DNA from: Psychrobacter immobilis
GTDB taxonomy: Bacteria; Pseudomonadota; Gammaproteobacteria; Pseudomonadales; Moraxellaceae
Assembly (NCBI RefSeq): GCF_904846285.1
Contig: NZ_CAJHAD010000012.1
Span: 1 to 64,000 of the forward strand
Direction of reading: 5' to 3'
Length of the DNA stretch: 64,000 nucleotides
Part shown: piece after piece, positions 8,475 through 19,189 of the stretch
Position numbering within the stretch: position 1 is the first letter of the stretch
How the letters are laid out: the number at the start of each line of letters is the position of its first letter
Notes under the pieces: model-generated
Seen by the model: only the letters and a program-made list of their open reading frames with translations
What the model was told of the DNA's origin: nothing
The model's database searches: none
Position numbers and translations under genes: made by a program

Positions 8475-10274
8475 CTATTCTTGCGGGCTATTGTTACTTA
8501 ATAAATCAGTTTCATCTGAATTTTCGACAATCTCTTGCTCAACTTTTTCCATCAGCTTTTCGTCAGGACGAGTATCAAGCACTTCGTCGGCATTTCGACC
8601 TTGCAGAATATGCTTTGCACGTGCCTTCGCTTGTTTTTTATCCTTATCCTCAACTGTAGTTTCGACAGCTTGAACTTTATTAGATGCTTTAGAAGCACTA
8701 GAGTCGTCGGGAACGTTAGAAGTATTGGATGTTAAGGTTACCTCAGCATGAGCGTTATCAATACATTGAGTGCTTTGACTACTTTGGAACTGCTCAAACG
8801 CTTTTTCTAACTTATGATTAAAGCGTAACTGATAAATCGGCTCGGGTAAGCTAAAGCCTTCATCTTCCAGAGCATGCTTGGTTTCGCGAATGGCAATACT
8901 GCGGGCTTTGGAAAAATCAGCTTCTAATTGATTGACCCATACTTGAAACTGCAAAATGATATTTGAGTCGCCAACTTCTTTGATAATCGCTGTGACCTTT
9001 GGCTTATCTAGAGCAAAACCCAACTTACATATGGCATCGATACCTACTTTGATAGCAGCGAGCGGATCATCATTTGCATCTACGCCTAGCTCAAAAGTAA
9101 AACGGCGCTCAGGGTTTTTGGTGTAATTTAAAATCGTCGCTTTAAAGACTTCCGCATTGGGAATACGTAACTGGTTACCATCTAAAGTCATCAAAATAGT
9201 CGCGCGTGAGGTTAGGCGTACGACAATACCTTCTTGTTTGTTAATCAAAATATGATCGCGGGCGCGAAACGGTTGGCGAATACTGAGCATGAGCGAGGCA
9301 ATATAGTTCTCAATCGTGTCCTTGACGGCAAAACCAACGGCGATACCAATAACGCCTGCGCCGCCAAGTAGCGTGCCCAAGATAGTCTCAGCACCAATCA
9401 AGCTTAACGCCAAAATCAAACCAAAAATGATAAAGATGACTTTGACGGTTTGTGCCAGCAGCTCAGCGACAAAAGGATTGGGCGTAAAACGTTGCCACAT
9501 TTTTTGCCGATTAGATAACCAACTACCAAACCAAGTGACCAAGGCAAATAAAAGAATCCCTACCAATAGTAGCGGCAAAGCTTTGACTAAGTTTTTGCTT
9601 TGCGCCTTGAGGCTTTGATAAACGGTCGAGACATTATCTTGCACATCAAGGGTACGATTGATTCTATCTTCTACCGTCACTACGTCCGTTAAGCGATTGG
9701 TTAAATTAATGGCTTGCTGGGCTTTTTTTTCATTGGGCGTCTCACCCGTTAAGGTAACAACCCCTTGGTTGACGCTTACATTGACCGCTTGTAAGCCGTC
9801 AATTTCGGAAAAAATGCCACTGATGCGTTGACGAATGTCATTGTCTTTTAATGGGGTTGGGGTGGTTTCGATTTGAGCATTATTAGTGCTTTCATCGCTG
9901 ATAACCGGTGGTAGCTCAACTGGCGGCGTCGGCGGCACAGAGTCGGAAGTATTCGGAATCGCAGGCGTGATAGCTATAGTACTATTTAGACTGTTATTTG
10001 GCTCATTGATAGCTGGTGCGTTAATAGCTGGTGCGCTAACGGTAGTCGGCTGATTGCTTTGCTCATTATCAATTATACTATTATCAGCAACCTCATCAGT
10101 GACTACAACATTCTCACTGATGCTACTTTTTTCAGCCGCATAACTGGGCAGGTTTAAAAGGATGCTTAATAGCAATAACAGCTGAGTGCAAGCCTTTGTC
10201 GTTATGCGTGACTTGCCTAGCCTGCTGAATCTGCGCAGCCTACGTAATTCGGGCTGGTCAAAATACGCTGCCAT
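8475..10274 (-). CDS. BON-domain mechanosensitive channel, MscS family
   Basis: About 599 residues. Order of parts: signal-like hydrophobic segment near the N-terminus (about 28-48, ending SYAAEK), a low-complexity Asn/Pro/Thr linker, a BON domain (about 145-210, including VNQGVVTLTGETPNEKKA), hydrophobic helices, then an MscS pore and beta domain (GVIGIAVGFAVKDTIENYIASLMLSIRQPF, then NKQEGIVVRLTSRATIL and GNQLRIPNAEVF) and an acidic C-terminal tail. MscS channels release solutes on hypo-osmotic shock; BON domains are thought to bind membranes. The start at 10274 is chosen because AAGGG (10281-10285) lies six bases before it; an ATG at 10280 abuts that site. It lies 70 bases downstream of hisA on the same strand. 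Confidence 0.87.
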   Translation of the reverse strand: MAAYFDQPELRRLRRFSRLGKSRITTKACTQLLLLLSILLNLPSYAAEKSSISENVVVTDEVADNSIIDNEQSNQPTTVSAPAINAPAINEPNNSLNSTIAITPAIPNTSDSVPPTPPVELPPVISDESTNNAQIETTPTPLKDNDIRQRISGIFSEIDGLQAVNVSVNQGVVTLTGETPNEKKAQQAINLTNRLTDVVTVEDRINRTLDVQDNVSTVYQSLKAQSKNLVKALPLLLVGILLFALVTWFGSWLSNRQKMWQRFTPNPFVAELLAQTVKVIFIIFGLILALSLIGAETILGTLLGGAGVIGIAVGFAVKDTIENYIASLMLSIRQPFRARDHILINKQEGIVVRLTSRATILMTLDGNQLRIPNAEVFKATILNYTKNPERRFTFELGVDANDDPLAAIKVGIDAICKLGFALDKPKVTAIIKEVGDSNIILQFQVWVNQLEADFSKARSIAIRETKHALEDEGFSLPEPIYQLRFNHKLEKAFEQFQSSQSTQCIDNAHAEVTLTSNTSNVPDDSSASKASNKVQAVETTVEDKDKKQAKARAKHILQGRNADEVLDTRPDEKLMEKVEQEIVENSDETDLLSNNSPQE

Positions 10275-10344
10275 AAGCATCCCTTTATTATTCTAGCTTT
10301 ATGCTACATTGCCAATAACATTATCTAGATATGACCATTAAAAA

Positions 10345-11085
10345 CTATTTACTATCTAGATAAAGCTGCGCCTCACCCAAATCTAGAGTACCTTCATAGA
10401 TAGCGCGACCAGTGATAATACCTTCGATACAATCACCATAAGGTTTTAGCAATTCGATATCTTTCATATCGGTGACGCCACCTGAGGCAATCACCGGTAA
10501 ACCGCCTTCACGCGCTAAGTTGACCGTCTGCTCGACGTTGACGCCTTGCATCATGCCATCACGGTTAATATCGGTATAAACGATTGACGATACGCCGACA
10601 TCAGCGAAACGCTTGGCAAGCTCAGTGGCCTTGGTATCAGTGACGTTTGCCCAACCGTGCGTTGCAACCATACCGTCTTTGGCATCGATACCGACGATGA
10701 TATGTCCGGCAAATTCGCGACAAGCTTCGGCCACAAAATCAGGCTCTTCAACGGCTTTGGTACCGATGATGATATAAGTCAGACCAGCAGTAATATACTG
10801 CTCGATAGTTTTCATATTACGTACACCGCCGCCCAATTGAATCGGCAGCTTAGGGAAGGCTTTGGCAATGTCATGGACCACTTGCTTATGGACTGGAATG
10901 CCGTCAAATGCGCCATTTAAATCGACCAAATGCAAGCGACGCGCGCCTTCGTTGACCCAACGCGCCGCCATAGCGACTGGATCATCAGAAAATACCGTGT
11001 CGTCTTCCATACGACCTTGTTTTAAGCGCACACATTTACCATCTTTTAAATCAATAGCAGGGATAATGACAGGGACAGCACACAT
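10345..11085 (-). CDS. hisA: Phosphoribosylformimino-5-aminoimidazole carboxamide ribotide isomerase
   Basis: TIM-barrel isomerase for the fourth step of histidine synthesis (ProFAR to PRFAR) in the cytosol. The 246 residues match the family: [14 protein letters not shown] at the start with the catalytic Asp, the [12 protein letters not shown] and QLGGGVR strands, the second catalytic Asp in [13 protein letters not shown], and ASGGV phosphate binding near the C-terminus. The other his genes here, hisB and hisH, are 18 kb away on the same strand, so the pathway is dispersed. A TGCTATGCT extended -10 on the minus strand (11198-11206) could be its promoter. Confidence 0.95.
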   Translation of the reverse strand: MCAVPVIIPAIDLKDGKCVRLKQGRMEDDTVFSDDPVAMAARWVNEGARRLHLVDLNGAFDGIPVHKQVVHDIAKAFPKLPIQLGGGVRNMKTIEQYITAGLTYIIIGTKAVEEPDFVAEACREFAGHIIVGIDAKDGMVATHGWANVTDTKATELAKRFADVGVSSIVYTDINRDGMMQGVNVEQTVNLAREGGLPVIASGGVTDMKDIELLKPYGDCIEGIITGRAIYEGTLDLGEAQLYLDSK

Positions 11086-12069
11086 ATAACATTCCTTATA
11101 AAAACGATATGAACAATAAAAAATTCAAAAATAAAACAAGTATCAATAGCTACTTAATCAATAGACACTTAAAGAGCGAATAAATAACAGTCATTTAGCA
11201 TAGCAAATTAAAAGTGGCTGTTAGGAGAAATTCGCTAACTATTGGAATGATAATAAAAAAACAAGAAAACTGTCTAAAATTTGGCTAAATAATGGCGAAA
11301 AACAGACAATCATAACTATAAGTTTTGGCACTTGGATTCACTGGTAACATTAGGTAAATTCACTTACCAACTGGCAATTTTAGGTCAGTTTAGCGTATAA
11401 TCCTAGGTAAATTTGTATTTGTGCGATAAAACCTAATCGTCTGCTACCTATTGACGATTTTAATCAGCACAAGGTAAATACAAGCTTAGTATTAAGAACC
11501 AGATTAATGCTTACGCTTATAGATTGCGCTTATCAAGCAATTGAATTTACCCTGTAATCATAGGTCATTAAACAGCGCTTAGATAGTTTACTAAAAGATG
11601 GCTTGTATAAAGCATGAACAAGTCTCTTATTTCTCATTTATATTCACTCGAATGCATAGCGCTGCTTAAATCACAAAGATTCTATGATGTACAGATATTC
11701 TGATTTATAGATATTAGGATTTCTAATACTACAAATTTTAAGATTTTAATAAATCGTATGTTAAAACTGTCTTTTATCTAACGTCAGCCTAGTTAAGGGT
11801 AATATTAGATTGGAAGGTTTTAGTGTACACCTTGGTAGCCAGTCGTCACTTTGGTCATTCGAATAAGACATTAACGTGTTGTTAAGGAGTCTAAGGTCAG
11901 CGTTAATACTCTTACTTGTAGTTATGATGATGTGTTATGTCTAGAGCGCTTTTTCACGCCCTTTTTTGGGCTTGATAAGGGACTTTATTGATAACGCTGT
12001 TAGTCATGCTGCCGATATACCAAACAGGACGTCTGGTATCGTTTTAGACTATGGACTAAGTTTTCGCTT
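11086..12069. other. Long gene-free region between hisA and nqrA
   Basis: 984 bases with no credible reading frame on either strand. Contents: a possible hisA promoter (minus, 11198-11206), a TATAAT (11396-11401) with TGGCAA 18 bases upstream that could drive nqr, several copies of an AGGTAAAT/AGGTCA motif between about 11351 and 11570, and a weak inverted repeat ATACCA/TGGTAT (12017-12039) just before nqrA. A start near 11408 would give an nqr leader of about 660 bases. Confidence 0.5.
11372..11401 (+). promoter_or_regulatory. Candidate nqr operon promoter
   Basis: Perfect TATAAT (11396-11401) with a poor -35, TGGCAA (11372-11377), at 18 bases. It is flanked by TAGGTAAAT copies on both sides (about 11351 and 11404), which may be regulator sites. 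Alternatives nearer nqrA exist but are weaker. Confidence 0.4.
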
Positions 12070-13422
12070 ATGATTACCATCAAAAAAGGTTTGGATTTAC
12101 CCATCACTGGTGAACCCTCCCGCGAGATATCTGAGCACAGACCCGCCTATGTAGCACTTGTTGGCTATGATTATGTGGGCATGAAGCCCACGATGAATGT
12201 CAAAGAAGGCGACATCGTAGCAAAAGGTCAGCCCGTTTTTGAAGATAAAAAACGAGTCGGCGTTATCTACACTGCCCCTGCTGCTGGTAAGGTCATCGCC
12301 GTGAATCGCGGTGAGCGTCGTGTGTTCGAAAGTCTTGTGATTGCGGTCGACCCAAACGGTGAAGAAGTAGAATTTCAGCGCTACGACTCCCAGCAACTTG
12401 CTGACCTAGATTCTGAAGTCGTTGAAACCCAACTGCTTGCCTCTGGTGAATGGACCGCGTTCCGTACGCGTCCCTATAGCCGCTCTCCTGAAATAGGTGC
12501 TCGTCCGCACGCTATCTTTGTCAACGCCATGGATACCAATCCATTAGCATTTGACCCGATGTTGCTGATTAATGAGCAATTGCAGGCGTTTAATGACGGA
12601 CTTGCCGTATTATCAACCCTCAGCCCCAAGACCTTTGTCTGCCATCATGGCGATGCCCAGTTGACGCCAGTTGCCAAAACGGCGGCTAATAATGTCACTG
12701 AGTATCATAGCTTTGCCGGTAAACATCCAGCTGGTCTTGTTGGTACGCACATTCACTTTTTGCATCCCATCATGCGCGGCGTGACCGTTTGGACGGTTGG
12801 CTATCAAGACGTGATTGCCATTGGTAAATTGTTTACCACGGGGCGCTTATATACGCGCCGCATGCTTAGCCTTGCCGGTCCTGCGGTCAAAAACCCGCAC
12901 TTAATCGTCACCGAACGTGGTGCTGATATCACGGCTTTGACCAAGGGTAAGCTTGAGGCTGGTGAGAACCGTATTATCTCAGGTTCTGTGCTATCAGGTC
13001 GTAAAGTGTTTGGCAATACTGCTTATCTTGGTCGCTTTGATAATCAAGTCAGTGTGCTATCTGAAGGTCGTGAGCGTCCAGCGTTCCATTTCTTAAGCGT
13101 CGGTAGCAACCGCTTTTCAAAATTGCCTATCTATATTTCTAAGTTTTTTGGCAATAAGAAATATAACTTCACAACTACCAGTAATGGCTCACCGCGTGCG
13201 ATGGTGCCAATTGGGGTTTATGAAGAGGTGATGCCGCAAGACTACCTGCCAACGCAACTATTACGTGCTTTGATTGTCGAAGACATCATTACGGCAGTAG
13301 ATTTGGGCGTACTTGAATTGGACGAAGAAGATTTGGCATTATGCACCTTCGTATCTCCTGGCAAATATGAATTCGGCGATATTTTGCGTGATAACTTAAC
13401 GCGCATTGAGCTGGAGGGCTAA
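12070..13422 (+). CDS. nqrA: Na+-translocating NADH:quinone reductase subunit A
   Basis: Peripheral subunit of Na+-NQR, the respiratory complex that oxidises NADH, reduces ubiquinone and exports sodium. The 450 residues start with [16 protein letters not shown], the conserved NqrA N-terminus, which fixes the start although no good Shine-Dalgarno sequence is visible. Other family signatures are [18 protein letters not shown] and GTHIHFLHP. There are no membrane segments. It is the first gene of nqrABCDEF; nqrB follows after five bases. Confidence 0.96.
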   Translation: MITIKKGLDLPITGEPSREISEHRPAYVALVGYDYVGMKPTMNVKEGDIVAKGQPVFEDKKRVGVIYTAPAAGKVIAVNRGERRVFESLVIAVDPNGEEVEFQRYDSQQLADLDSEVVETQLLASGEWTAFRTRPYSRSPEIGARPHAIFVNAMDTNPLAFDPMLLINEQLQAFNDGLAVLSTLSPKTFVCHHGDAQLTPVAKTAANNVTEYHSFAGKHPAGLVGTHIHFLHPIMRGVTVWTVGYQDVIAIGKLFTTGRLYTRRMLSLAGPAVKNPHLIVTERGADITALTKGKLEAGENRIISGSVLSGRKVFGNTAYLGRFDNQVSVLSEGRERPAFHFLSVGSNRFSKLPIYISKFFGNKKYNFTTTSNGSPRAMVPIGVYEEVMPQDYLPTQLLRALIVEDIITAVDLGVLELDEEDLALCTFVSPGKYEFGDILRDNLTRIELEG

Positions 13423-13427
13423 CCACG

Positions 13428-14663
13428 ATGAAATTTTTACACAATATGTTCGATCGTATGGAGCCGTCTTTCACCAAGGGTGGCAAACACGAAAAATACT
13501 ATGCCATCTTTGAGATGTTTGATACGTTTTTGCGTCAACCAAGCTCAACGACATACGCATCATCACACGTACGCGACGGTATTGACCTCAAGCGTATTAT
13601 GATTACCGTTTGGTTATGTACCTTCCCTGCTATGTTTTGGGGTATGTACAACATCGGTCATCAAGCATTAACGGCGATTGCAACGCTTGGCTTACAGCCT
13701 GAAGGTTGGCGCACTGTTATTACCAGTATGGCAGGCTATAACCCAGACAGTATCTGGGCAAGCTTTGTCTACGGTGCCATGCAATTCTTACCCATTTATC
13801 TTGTGACTTTTGGGGTCGGTATTCTCTGTGAGATTATCTTTGCCGTCGTGCGCGGGCATGAAGTCAACGAAGGTTTCTTTGTCACCTCGGTACTGTTTGC
13901 ACTCTGTTTACCACCAGATATTCCTTTATGGCAAGTTGCCCTAGGTATTATCTTTGGTGTGGTCGTGGCAAAAGAAGTATTTGGCGGTACGGGTAAAAAC
14001 TTCCTTAACCCTGCCCTATCAGGTCGTGCCTTCTTATACTTTGCTTATCCTGCTTATATGTCAGGCGACTCAGTATGGACAGCCGTTGATGGTTTCTCAG
14101 GTGCAACGCCCCTTGGTCTTGCCGCGCTTGGCGTCGTTCCACAAGATTTTGTCGATGTTTACGGCAATGCCATCACCTGGAGTGATGCATTCTTAGGCAA
14201 CATGCAAGGCAGTATCGGTGAAGTATCGACGCTGGCTATCTTAATGGGTGCAGTGGTTCTACTGTGGACGCGCATTGCCTCATGGCGCATCATGGCAGGT
14301 TGTGTGGTTGGTCTCATAGCCACTTCACTGGTCTTTAACATGGTTGGTTCTGAAGACAATATGATGATGAAACTGCCGTTTTATTGGCACTTAGTTATCG
14401 GTGGCTTCGCCTTTGGTGCGGTATTTATGGCAACCGATCCTGTGTCAGCTGCGCATACCAATAAAGGCCGCTGGGCTTATGGTATCTTGATTGGTTTTAT
14501 GACCGTATTGATTCGTGTCGTCAACCCAGCCTTCCCAGAAGGCATCATGCTTGCCATTTTATTCGCTAACTTATTTGCGCCACTATTTGACTATTTTGTG
14601 ACGCAAGCAAATATCAAGCGTCAAACAGCACGGAGGGTTCGCTATGTCCAAGCCCAAAAGTAA
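13428..14663 (+). CDS. nqrB: Na+-translocating NADH:quinone reductase subunit B
   Basis: Integral membrane subunit carrying covalent FMN and riboflavin; it lies on the sodium pathway and is implicated in ubiquinone reduction. The 411 residues contain about ten hydrophobic helices. The flavinylation motif DGFSGAT places FMN on Thr227. Other hallmarks are [16 protein letters not shown] and [17 protein letters not shown]. The FMN is attached by ApbE, whose gene lies downstream. The 3' end overlaps nqrC by 20 bases, suggesting translational coupling. Confidence 0.97.
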   Translation: MKFLHNMFDRMEPSFTKGGKHEKYYAIFEMFDTFLRQPSSTTYASSHVRDGIDLKRIMITVWLCTFPAMFWGMYNIGHQALTAIATLGLQPEGWRTVITSMAGYNPDSIWASFVYGAMQFLPIYLVTFGVGILCEIIFAVVRGHEVNEGFFVTSVLFALCLPPDIPLWQVALGIIFGVVVAKEVFGGTGKNFLNPALSGRAFLYFAYPAYMSGDSVWTAVDGFSGATPLGLAALGVVPQDFVDVYGNAITWSDAFLGNMQGSIGEVSTLAILMGAVVLLWTRIASWRIMAGCVVGLIATSLVFNMVGSEDNMMMKLPFYWHLVIGGFAFGAVFMATDPVSAAHTNKGRWAYGILIGFMTVLIRVVNPAFPEGIMLAILFANLFAPLFDYFVTQANIKRQTARRVRYVQAQK

Positions 14664-15576
14664 TAATGCAAAAACCATCAGCGTGGCGTTGACGCTATGC
14701 TTGGTGTGTTCTGTATTGGTCTCAGCCGCTGCTGTTGGTTTAAAACCAGCGCAAGTTGAAAACGCGCGCTTAGACCGTAACAAAAATATCTTAGTAGCAG
14801 CCGGTATGTTTGATCCGGCGTCCGATACCAATGAAGATGTGGCTGAGCGTTTTAAAGATTTTGAGGTAAAAATTGTTGACCTTGATAAAGGCAACTACCT
14901 CGATGACGACGCGCTAAAAACCGCTGGTATCCCTGATCGTAACGCTTACGATGCCAGTCAAGCGACCAAGAACAAAGCCTTAAGTGAAGACTTGGGCAGT
15001 AACGATCCTGCCGGTATCGGTCGTGTTCCTAAATACGCCAAAGTCTATGTCAAAAGTGATGACGCTGGAAAGCCTGAAATGGTGGTGTTGCCGATTCAAG
15101 GTTATGGACTATGGGGTACGATTTATGGTTTCTTAACGCTTGAAAGTGACATGAATACCATCAAAGGTATTAGTTTCTATGAGCACAAAGAAACCCCAGG
15201 TCTAGGCGCGCGTATTGAAGAACCAGAGTGGCGCGCTATGTGGAGCGGCATTCACTCTTATGACGAAAACGGCGCTGTTGCTACTGGCGTGACCAAAGCC
15301 GGTAATCCAAAAGAGAACTGGGTTGATGGTATCAGTGGCGCAACCTTAACTGGTCGCGGCGTCAGTAATATGATTCAGTTTTGGTTGGGTGAGCAAGGCT
15401 ATAAGCCATACCTAGACCAACTGCGTAAAGAAAGCGGCAAAACACTGGCAGATAGTGAAGTAAAAGCCAGTCAAAGCCCGTATAAAAAGCTGGGTCAGAA
15501 CTTACATCAACAGCAGACGCATCCCGTAACCGAACTGGTCGCAGTAGTACCAGCAGCACACGGCAAGGAGGCATAA
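14644..15576 (+). CDS. nqrC: Na+-translocating NADH:quinone reductase subunit C
   Basis: Subunit anchored by one N-terminal helix (about 10-32) with a periplasmic FMN domain that passes electrons on through the complex. The flavinylation motif DGISGAT gives Thr234 as the FMN site. GGAGGG lies seven bases before the ATG, inside the end of nqrB. At 310 residues it is clearly longer than the ~257 of Vibrio NqrC; most of the excess is a C-terminal tail after [12 protein letters not shown], rich in Gln, His, Ala and Val. The tail may be periplasmic and is not part of the conserved fold. nqrD begins one base after the stop. Confidence 0.96.
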   Translation: MSKPKSNNAKTISVALTLCLVCSVLVSAAAVGLKPAQVENARLDRNKNILVAAGMFDPASDTNEDVAERFKDFEVKIVDLDKGNYLDDDALKTAGIPDRNAYDASQATKNKALSEDLGSNDPAGIGRVPKYAKVYVKSDDAGKPEMVVLPIQGYGLWGTIYGFLTLESDMNTIKGISFYEHKETPGLGARIEEPEWRAMWSGIHSYDENGAVATGVTKAGNPKENWVDGISGATLTGRGVSNMIQFWLGEQGYKPYLDQLRKESGKTLADSEVKASQSPYKKLGQNLHQQQTHPVTELVAVVPAAHGKEA

Positions 15577-15577
15577 C

Positions 15578-16249
15578 ATGGCTGATACAAAAAGTATTTT
15601 AACCTCGCCTATTTTTGATAATAACCCCATTGCGCTACAAATCTTAGGTATCTGTTCGGCATTGGCAGTGACCACGAGTGTGGCAAATGCGTTGGTAATG
15701 AGTGTGGCGTTGACCTTGGTCACCGCATTTTCAAGCTTTTTTATCTCTATTATCCGTAAGCAAATTCCAGCCAGTATTCGTATTATTGTGCAGATGACGA
15801 TTATTGCGTCATTGGTTATCGTGGTCGATCAGATCTTAAAAGCGGTCGCTTATGACGTTAGTAAAGGCTTGTCAGTATTCGTTGGTTTGATTATCACCAA
15901 CTGTATCGTCATGGGTCGTGCTGAAGCCTTTGCGATGAGCAATCCACCAGTACCGAGCTTTTTAGATGGTATTGGTAACGGTCTTGGGTATTCGGCGGTA
16001 CTGCTATTTGTCGCCAGTATTCGTGAAATTTTAGGTGCAGGCAGTTGGTTTGGCATCACCCTTTTACAAACTGCGACCGATGGTGGCTGGTACGTACCAA
16101 ATGGTCTACTGCTACTACCACCTTCAGCGTTCTTTATTATCGCCCTGTTTATCGTGATTATCCGTACATGGAAACCAGAACAGGTTGAAGAAGCTGAATT
16201 TGTAATGAAGCCGCAATCTAAAGGCATGGCACAAGGAGGCGGTCACTAA
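15578..16249 (+). CDS. nqrD: Na+-translocating NADH:quinone reductase subunit D
   Basis: Hydrophobic 223-residue subunit with about six membrane helices. With NqrE it forms an inverted pair that holds an iron centre in the membrane, ligated by cysteines such as the one in [10 protein letters not shown] (about residue 27) and [23 protein letters not shown] lies just before the ATG, inside the end of nqrC. Its stop overlaps the nqrE start by one base. Confidence 0.96.
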   Translation: MADTKSILTSPIFDNNPIALQILGICSALAVTTSVANALVMSVALTLVTAFSSFFISIIRKQIPASIRIIVQMTIIASLVIVVDQILKAVAYDVSKGLSVFVGLIITNCIVMGRAEAFAMSNPPVPSFLDGIGNGLGYSAVLLFVASIREILGAGSWFGITLLQTATDGGWYVPNGLLLLPPSAFFIIALFIVIIRTWKPEQVEEAEFVMKPQSKGMAQGGGH

Positions 16250-16857
16250 TGGGACATTATGTCAGTTTATTTATAACCTCAGTCTTTATCGAGAATATGG
16301 CGCTGGCCTACTTCTTGGGCATGTGTACCTTTTTGGCAGTATCGAAAAAGGTCTCAACCGCTATCGGTCTTGGGGTAGCTGTGGTTGTCGTCATGGCGAT
16401 TACCGTACCGCTAAACAACCTACTGTTTCAGTTCATCCTAAAAGATGGTGCGCTGGCATGGGCAGGTTTCCCTGATATCGACTTAAGCTTTTTGGGACTA
16501 CTCAGTTATATCGGTTTGATTGCCGCTGTGGTACAGATTCTAGAGATGTTCTTAGATAAGTTCGTCCCAAGTCTGTATAACGCCTTAGGGATATTCTTAC
16601 CACTCATTACCGTAAACTGTGCCATTTTAGGTGGCGTGCTATTTATGGTTGAGCGTGATTATAACTTTGGTGAATCGATGGTATACGGCGTTGGCGCAGG
16701 CTTCGGTTGGGCATTGGCGATTACCGCATTGGCGGGTATCCGTGAAAAGCTAAAGTACTCAGACATTCCAGCACCGCTGCGTGGTCTTGGTATTACCTTT
16801 ATCACGGTCGGTCTGATGTCACTTGGCTTTATGTCTTTCGGCGGTATGTCAATTTAA
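16249..16857 (+). CDS. nqrE: Na+-translocating NADH:quinone reductase subunit E
   Basis: 202-residue membrane subunit homologous to NqrD/RnfA, with about six helices. Conserved cysteines lie in [17 protein letters not shown] (about residue 26) and [19 protein letters not shown] (about residue 120); together with those of NqrD they bind the intramembrane iron centre. AGGAGG precedes the start inside nqrD. It is followed by a 123-base gap with two hairpins before nqrF, the only sizeable gap in the operon. Confidence 0.96.
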   Translation: MGHYVSLFITSVFIENMALAYFLGMCTFLAVSKKVSTAIGLGVAVVVVMAITVPLNNLLFQFILKDGALAWAGFPDIDLSFLGLLSYIGLIAAVVQILEMFLDKFVPSLYNALGIFLPLITVNCAILGGVLFMVERDYNFGESMVYGVGAGFGWALAITALAGIREKLKYSDIPAPLRGLGITFITVGLMSLGFMSFGGMSI

Positions 16858-16859
16858 AC

Positions 16860-16957
16860 CGCTAAGCGTTAAAGCTTATTTAGCGATTTGACCTATTTAA
16901 TTCATTTATTCGGTAGGGGTTCAGAAAACACGCAATGACGTCTTTTCGCACCCCTAC
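16860..16957 (+). other. Two hairpins in the nqrE-nqrF gap
   Basis: First hairpin: CGCTAA (16860-16865) with TTAGCG (16880-16885). Second: GTAGGGGT (16913-16920) with ACCCCTAC (16950-16957), both arms perfect. Neither is followed by a T-run, so they look more like RNA-stability or processing elements than terminators. Confidence 0.5.
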
Positions 16958-16980
16958 TCCATAGATTAAGGATACCTACC

Positions 16981-18216
16981 ATGGATTACGCTACGGCGAT
17001 TGGTGGCGTTGCTATGTTTACCTTGATCATCATGGGCCTCGTTGCCATTATTTTGGCGGCGCGCTCAAGACTGGTCAGTTCAGGCGATGTTACTATCCAT
17101 ATCAATGATAATCCCGATAATGACGTCGTGACAGCTGCAGGCGGAAAACTGCTACAAACACTGGCGAGCGAAGGTATTTTCTTATCTTCAGCCTGTGGTG
17201 GTGGCGGTACGTGTGCGCAGTGTCGTTGCCGCGTTATTGAAGGGGGCGGATCTATCTTGCCCACCGAAACGGGTTACTTTACCCAAGGTGAAATCCGTAA
17301 CCACATGCGCCTTGCCTGTCAGGTTGCGGTAAAGCAAGACATGAAAATCGAGATTGACCCTGAGTTTTTTGATGTACAAAAGTGGGAATGTGAAGTTATC
17401 TCTAACGATAACGTTGCCACTTTTATTAAAGAGTTGGTGCTTAAAATTCCAGAGGGCGAGGAAGTCAATTTCCGTGCCGGTGGCTATGTACAGTTAGAAG
17501 CGCCACCGCATGAAGTGCATTATAAAGACTTTGTGGTTGACGAAGAATACCGCGAAGACTGGGACAAATTTGGTATTTTCAACTATGTATCAAAAGTTGA
17601 TGAGCCGGTTATCCGTGCGTATTCGATGGCCAATTACCCTGAAGAAAAAGGCCTTATCAAGTTTAATATTCGTATCGCCAGTCCACCGCCACGTGGTCCT
17701 GACGGTATTCCACCGGGCAAAATGTCCTCTTGGGTATTTAGCCTAGTACCTGGCGATAAAGTGACAGTTTCTGGTCCTTATGGTGAGTTCTTTGCCAAAA
17801 AGACTGACGCTGAAATGATTTTCGTCGGTGGTGGTGCGGGTATGGCGCCGATGCGCTCGCACATTTTTGATCAGCTTAAGCGCTTGAATACTGATCGTAA
17901 GATTAGCTTTTGGTATGGTGCACGCTCGATTCGTGAGATGTTCTATGTTGAAGATTATGATCAACTAGAAGAAGAGTTTGATAACTTTGAGTGGCATGTG
18001 GCCTTGTCTGATCCCTTACCAGAAGACAATTGGGAAGGTCCAACGGGCTTTATCCATAACGTGCTACTTGAGAATTATCTCAAAGACCATCCAAATCCAG
18101 AAGACTGTGAATACTACATGTGCGGGCCACCGATGATGAACGCGGCGGTCATCGACATGCTACACAGCTTAGGTGTGGAAGATGAAAACATCATGCTTGA
18201 TGACTTCGGTGGTTAA
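16981..18216 (+). CDS. nqrF: Na+-translocating NADH:quinone reductase subunit F
   Basis: Entry subunit: oxidises NADH and passes electrons through FAD to a 2Fe-2S cluster. The 411 residues start with one membrane helix (about 5-27), then a ferredoxin domain with cluster ligands Cys72, Cys78, Cys81 and Cys113 ([10 protein letters not shown] and LACQV), an FAD domain ([11 protein letters not shown]) and an NADH domain ([25 protein letters not shown]). The length and cysteine spacing match Vibrio NqrF. A good ribosome site (AAGGATACC) precedes the start. It closes the nqr operon before a terminator. Confidence 0.97.
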   Translation: MDYATAIGGVAMFTLIIMGLVAIILAARSRLVSSGDVTIHINDNPDNDVVTAAGGKLLQTLASEGIFLSSACGGGGTCAQCRCRVIEGGGSILPTETGYFTQGEIRNHMRLACQVAVKQDMKIEIDPEFFDVQKWECEVISNDNVATFIKELVLKIPEGEEVNFRAGGYVQLEAPPHEVHYKDFVVDEEYREDWDKFGIFNYVSKVDEPVIRAYSMANYPEEKGLIKFNIRIASPPPRGPDGIPPGKMSSWVFSLVPGDKVTVSGPYGEFFAKKTDAEMIFVGGGAGMAPMRSHIFDQLKRLNTDRKISFWYGARSIREMFYVEDYDQLEEEFDNFEWHVALSDPLPEDNWEGPTGFIHNVLLENYLKDHPNPEDCEYYMCGPPMMNAAVIDMLHSLGVEDENIMLDDFGG

Positions 18217-18302
18217 ACGGGTGGTTAAGCTGCTTGATTAAATGGGATGATAAAACCTGTTCATCAAGCAAACACGATTAGCTCGATAATATATGCTAAA
18301 TT

Positions 18303-18329
18303 AAGAGTCTCAATGGAGGCTCTTTTTTT
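18303..18329 (+). terminator. Terminator after nqrF
   Basis: Nine-pair stem with one G-T wobble (18303-18311 with 18316-18324), AATG loop, and a T-run to 18329. It separates nqrA-F from the SDR gene. Confidence 0.85.
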
Positions 18330-18388
18330 ATGGGCTAAATAAATTAGATGATGTGACGAAAAACATCTTCGCAGCAGAAAGGATTCTT

Positions 18389-19189
18389 ATGAAAAACAAA
18401 GTGAAAGATTTAACCATTTGGATAACTGGTGCTTCTAGCGGTATCGGTGAAGCATTATCTATCGCCTTTGCCAAACGCGGTGCCACTATTATTTTAAGTG
18501 GGCGTGATAAGGATAAATTAGAAGCGGTTAGAAATCGCTGCAAGAATAGCAAAAAACATATCGTTGTCCCGTTTGATATCGCCGATGCTAAGCAAGCAAA
18601 AGAAGCCTATGAAGCGGTCAAAGCTAAAACTGAAAAAGTAGATTGGCTGATTAACAATGCTGGTATCAGTCAACGCTCGCTTATCATGGAAACCACTGAA
18701 GAAGTTGAACGACAGTTGATGGAAGTAGATTACTTTGCGCAAACGCGTCTGACCAGACTGGTATTGCCAGATATGATCGCGCAAGGCGGTGGCAAAGTGA
18801 TCATGGTATCAAGTGTGGCGGGTTTACTCGGTACGCAATATCGCGGCGCGTATGGTGCTGCCAAAGCGGCCATCCATATGTGGGCAAATAGTCTACGTGC
18901 TGAATTACATGGGCAAGGCATCGAGGTGGCGACGATATTTCCAGGATTTATTCAAACCAATGTTTCTATTAATGCCTTGACTGGTGACGGTAGCGCTCAA
19001 GGGACGATGGATGAGGCGACCAATAAAGGACTGACGGCGATGGCTTTTGCCAAACAGGTCATCAAAGCCCTTATTAGCGACGAAGAATATATTATCGTTG
19101 CCGGCAATAAAGAAAAACTCGCCACTAGGGTCAACCGTTTATCACCGCCAAAGCTTTATAAGCTTATCCGTGAATCAAAAGTAACATAA
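18389..19189 (+). CDS. Short-chain dehydrogenase/reductase (SDR)
   Basis: 266-residue classical SDR. It shows the cofactor motif TGASSGIGEA near the N-terminus, NNAG (about residue 90), the catalytic Ser in MVSSVAG and the YGAAK Tyr/Lys pair. An Arg after the glycine motif (LSGRDKDK) suggests NADP(H). The substrate is unknown; related enzymes act on lipids, ketones or acyl chains. AAAGGA lies five bases before the ATG at 18389; an upstream GTG at 18353 lacks a ribosome site. It sits between the nqr operon and apbE but after a terminator, so a link to the pump is only positional. Confidence 0.88.
   Translation: MKNKVKDLTIWITGASSGIGEALSIAFAKRGATIILSGRDKDKLEAVRNRCKNSKKHIVVPFDIADAKQAKEAYEAVKAKTEKVDWLINNAGISQRSLIMETTEEVERQLMEVDYFAQTRLTRLVLPDMIAQGGGKVIMVSSVAGLLGTQYRGAYGAAKAAIHMWANSLRAELHGQGIEVATIFPGFIQTNVSINALTGDGSAQGTMDEATNKGLTAMAFAKQVIKALISDEEYIIVAGNKEKLATRVNRLSPPKLYKLIRESKVT

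Noticed and set aside
8491-9618. Plus-strand frames opposite the BON-MscS gene
   Set aside because: Ser- and Ile-rich shadow frames with no ribosome sites, opposite a well-supported gene.
12017-12039. ATACCA/TGGTAT hairpin as a terminator or attenuator before nqrA
   Set aside because: Only six pairs and a poor T-run; a transcript ending here would not reach nqrA.
18353-18388. SDR gene starting at GTG 18353
   Set aside because: AAAGGA is correctly spaced only for the ATG at 18389, and the added residues do not fit an SDR N-terminus.
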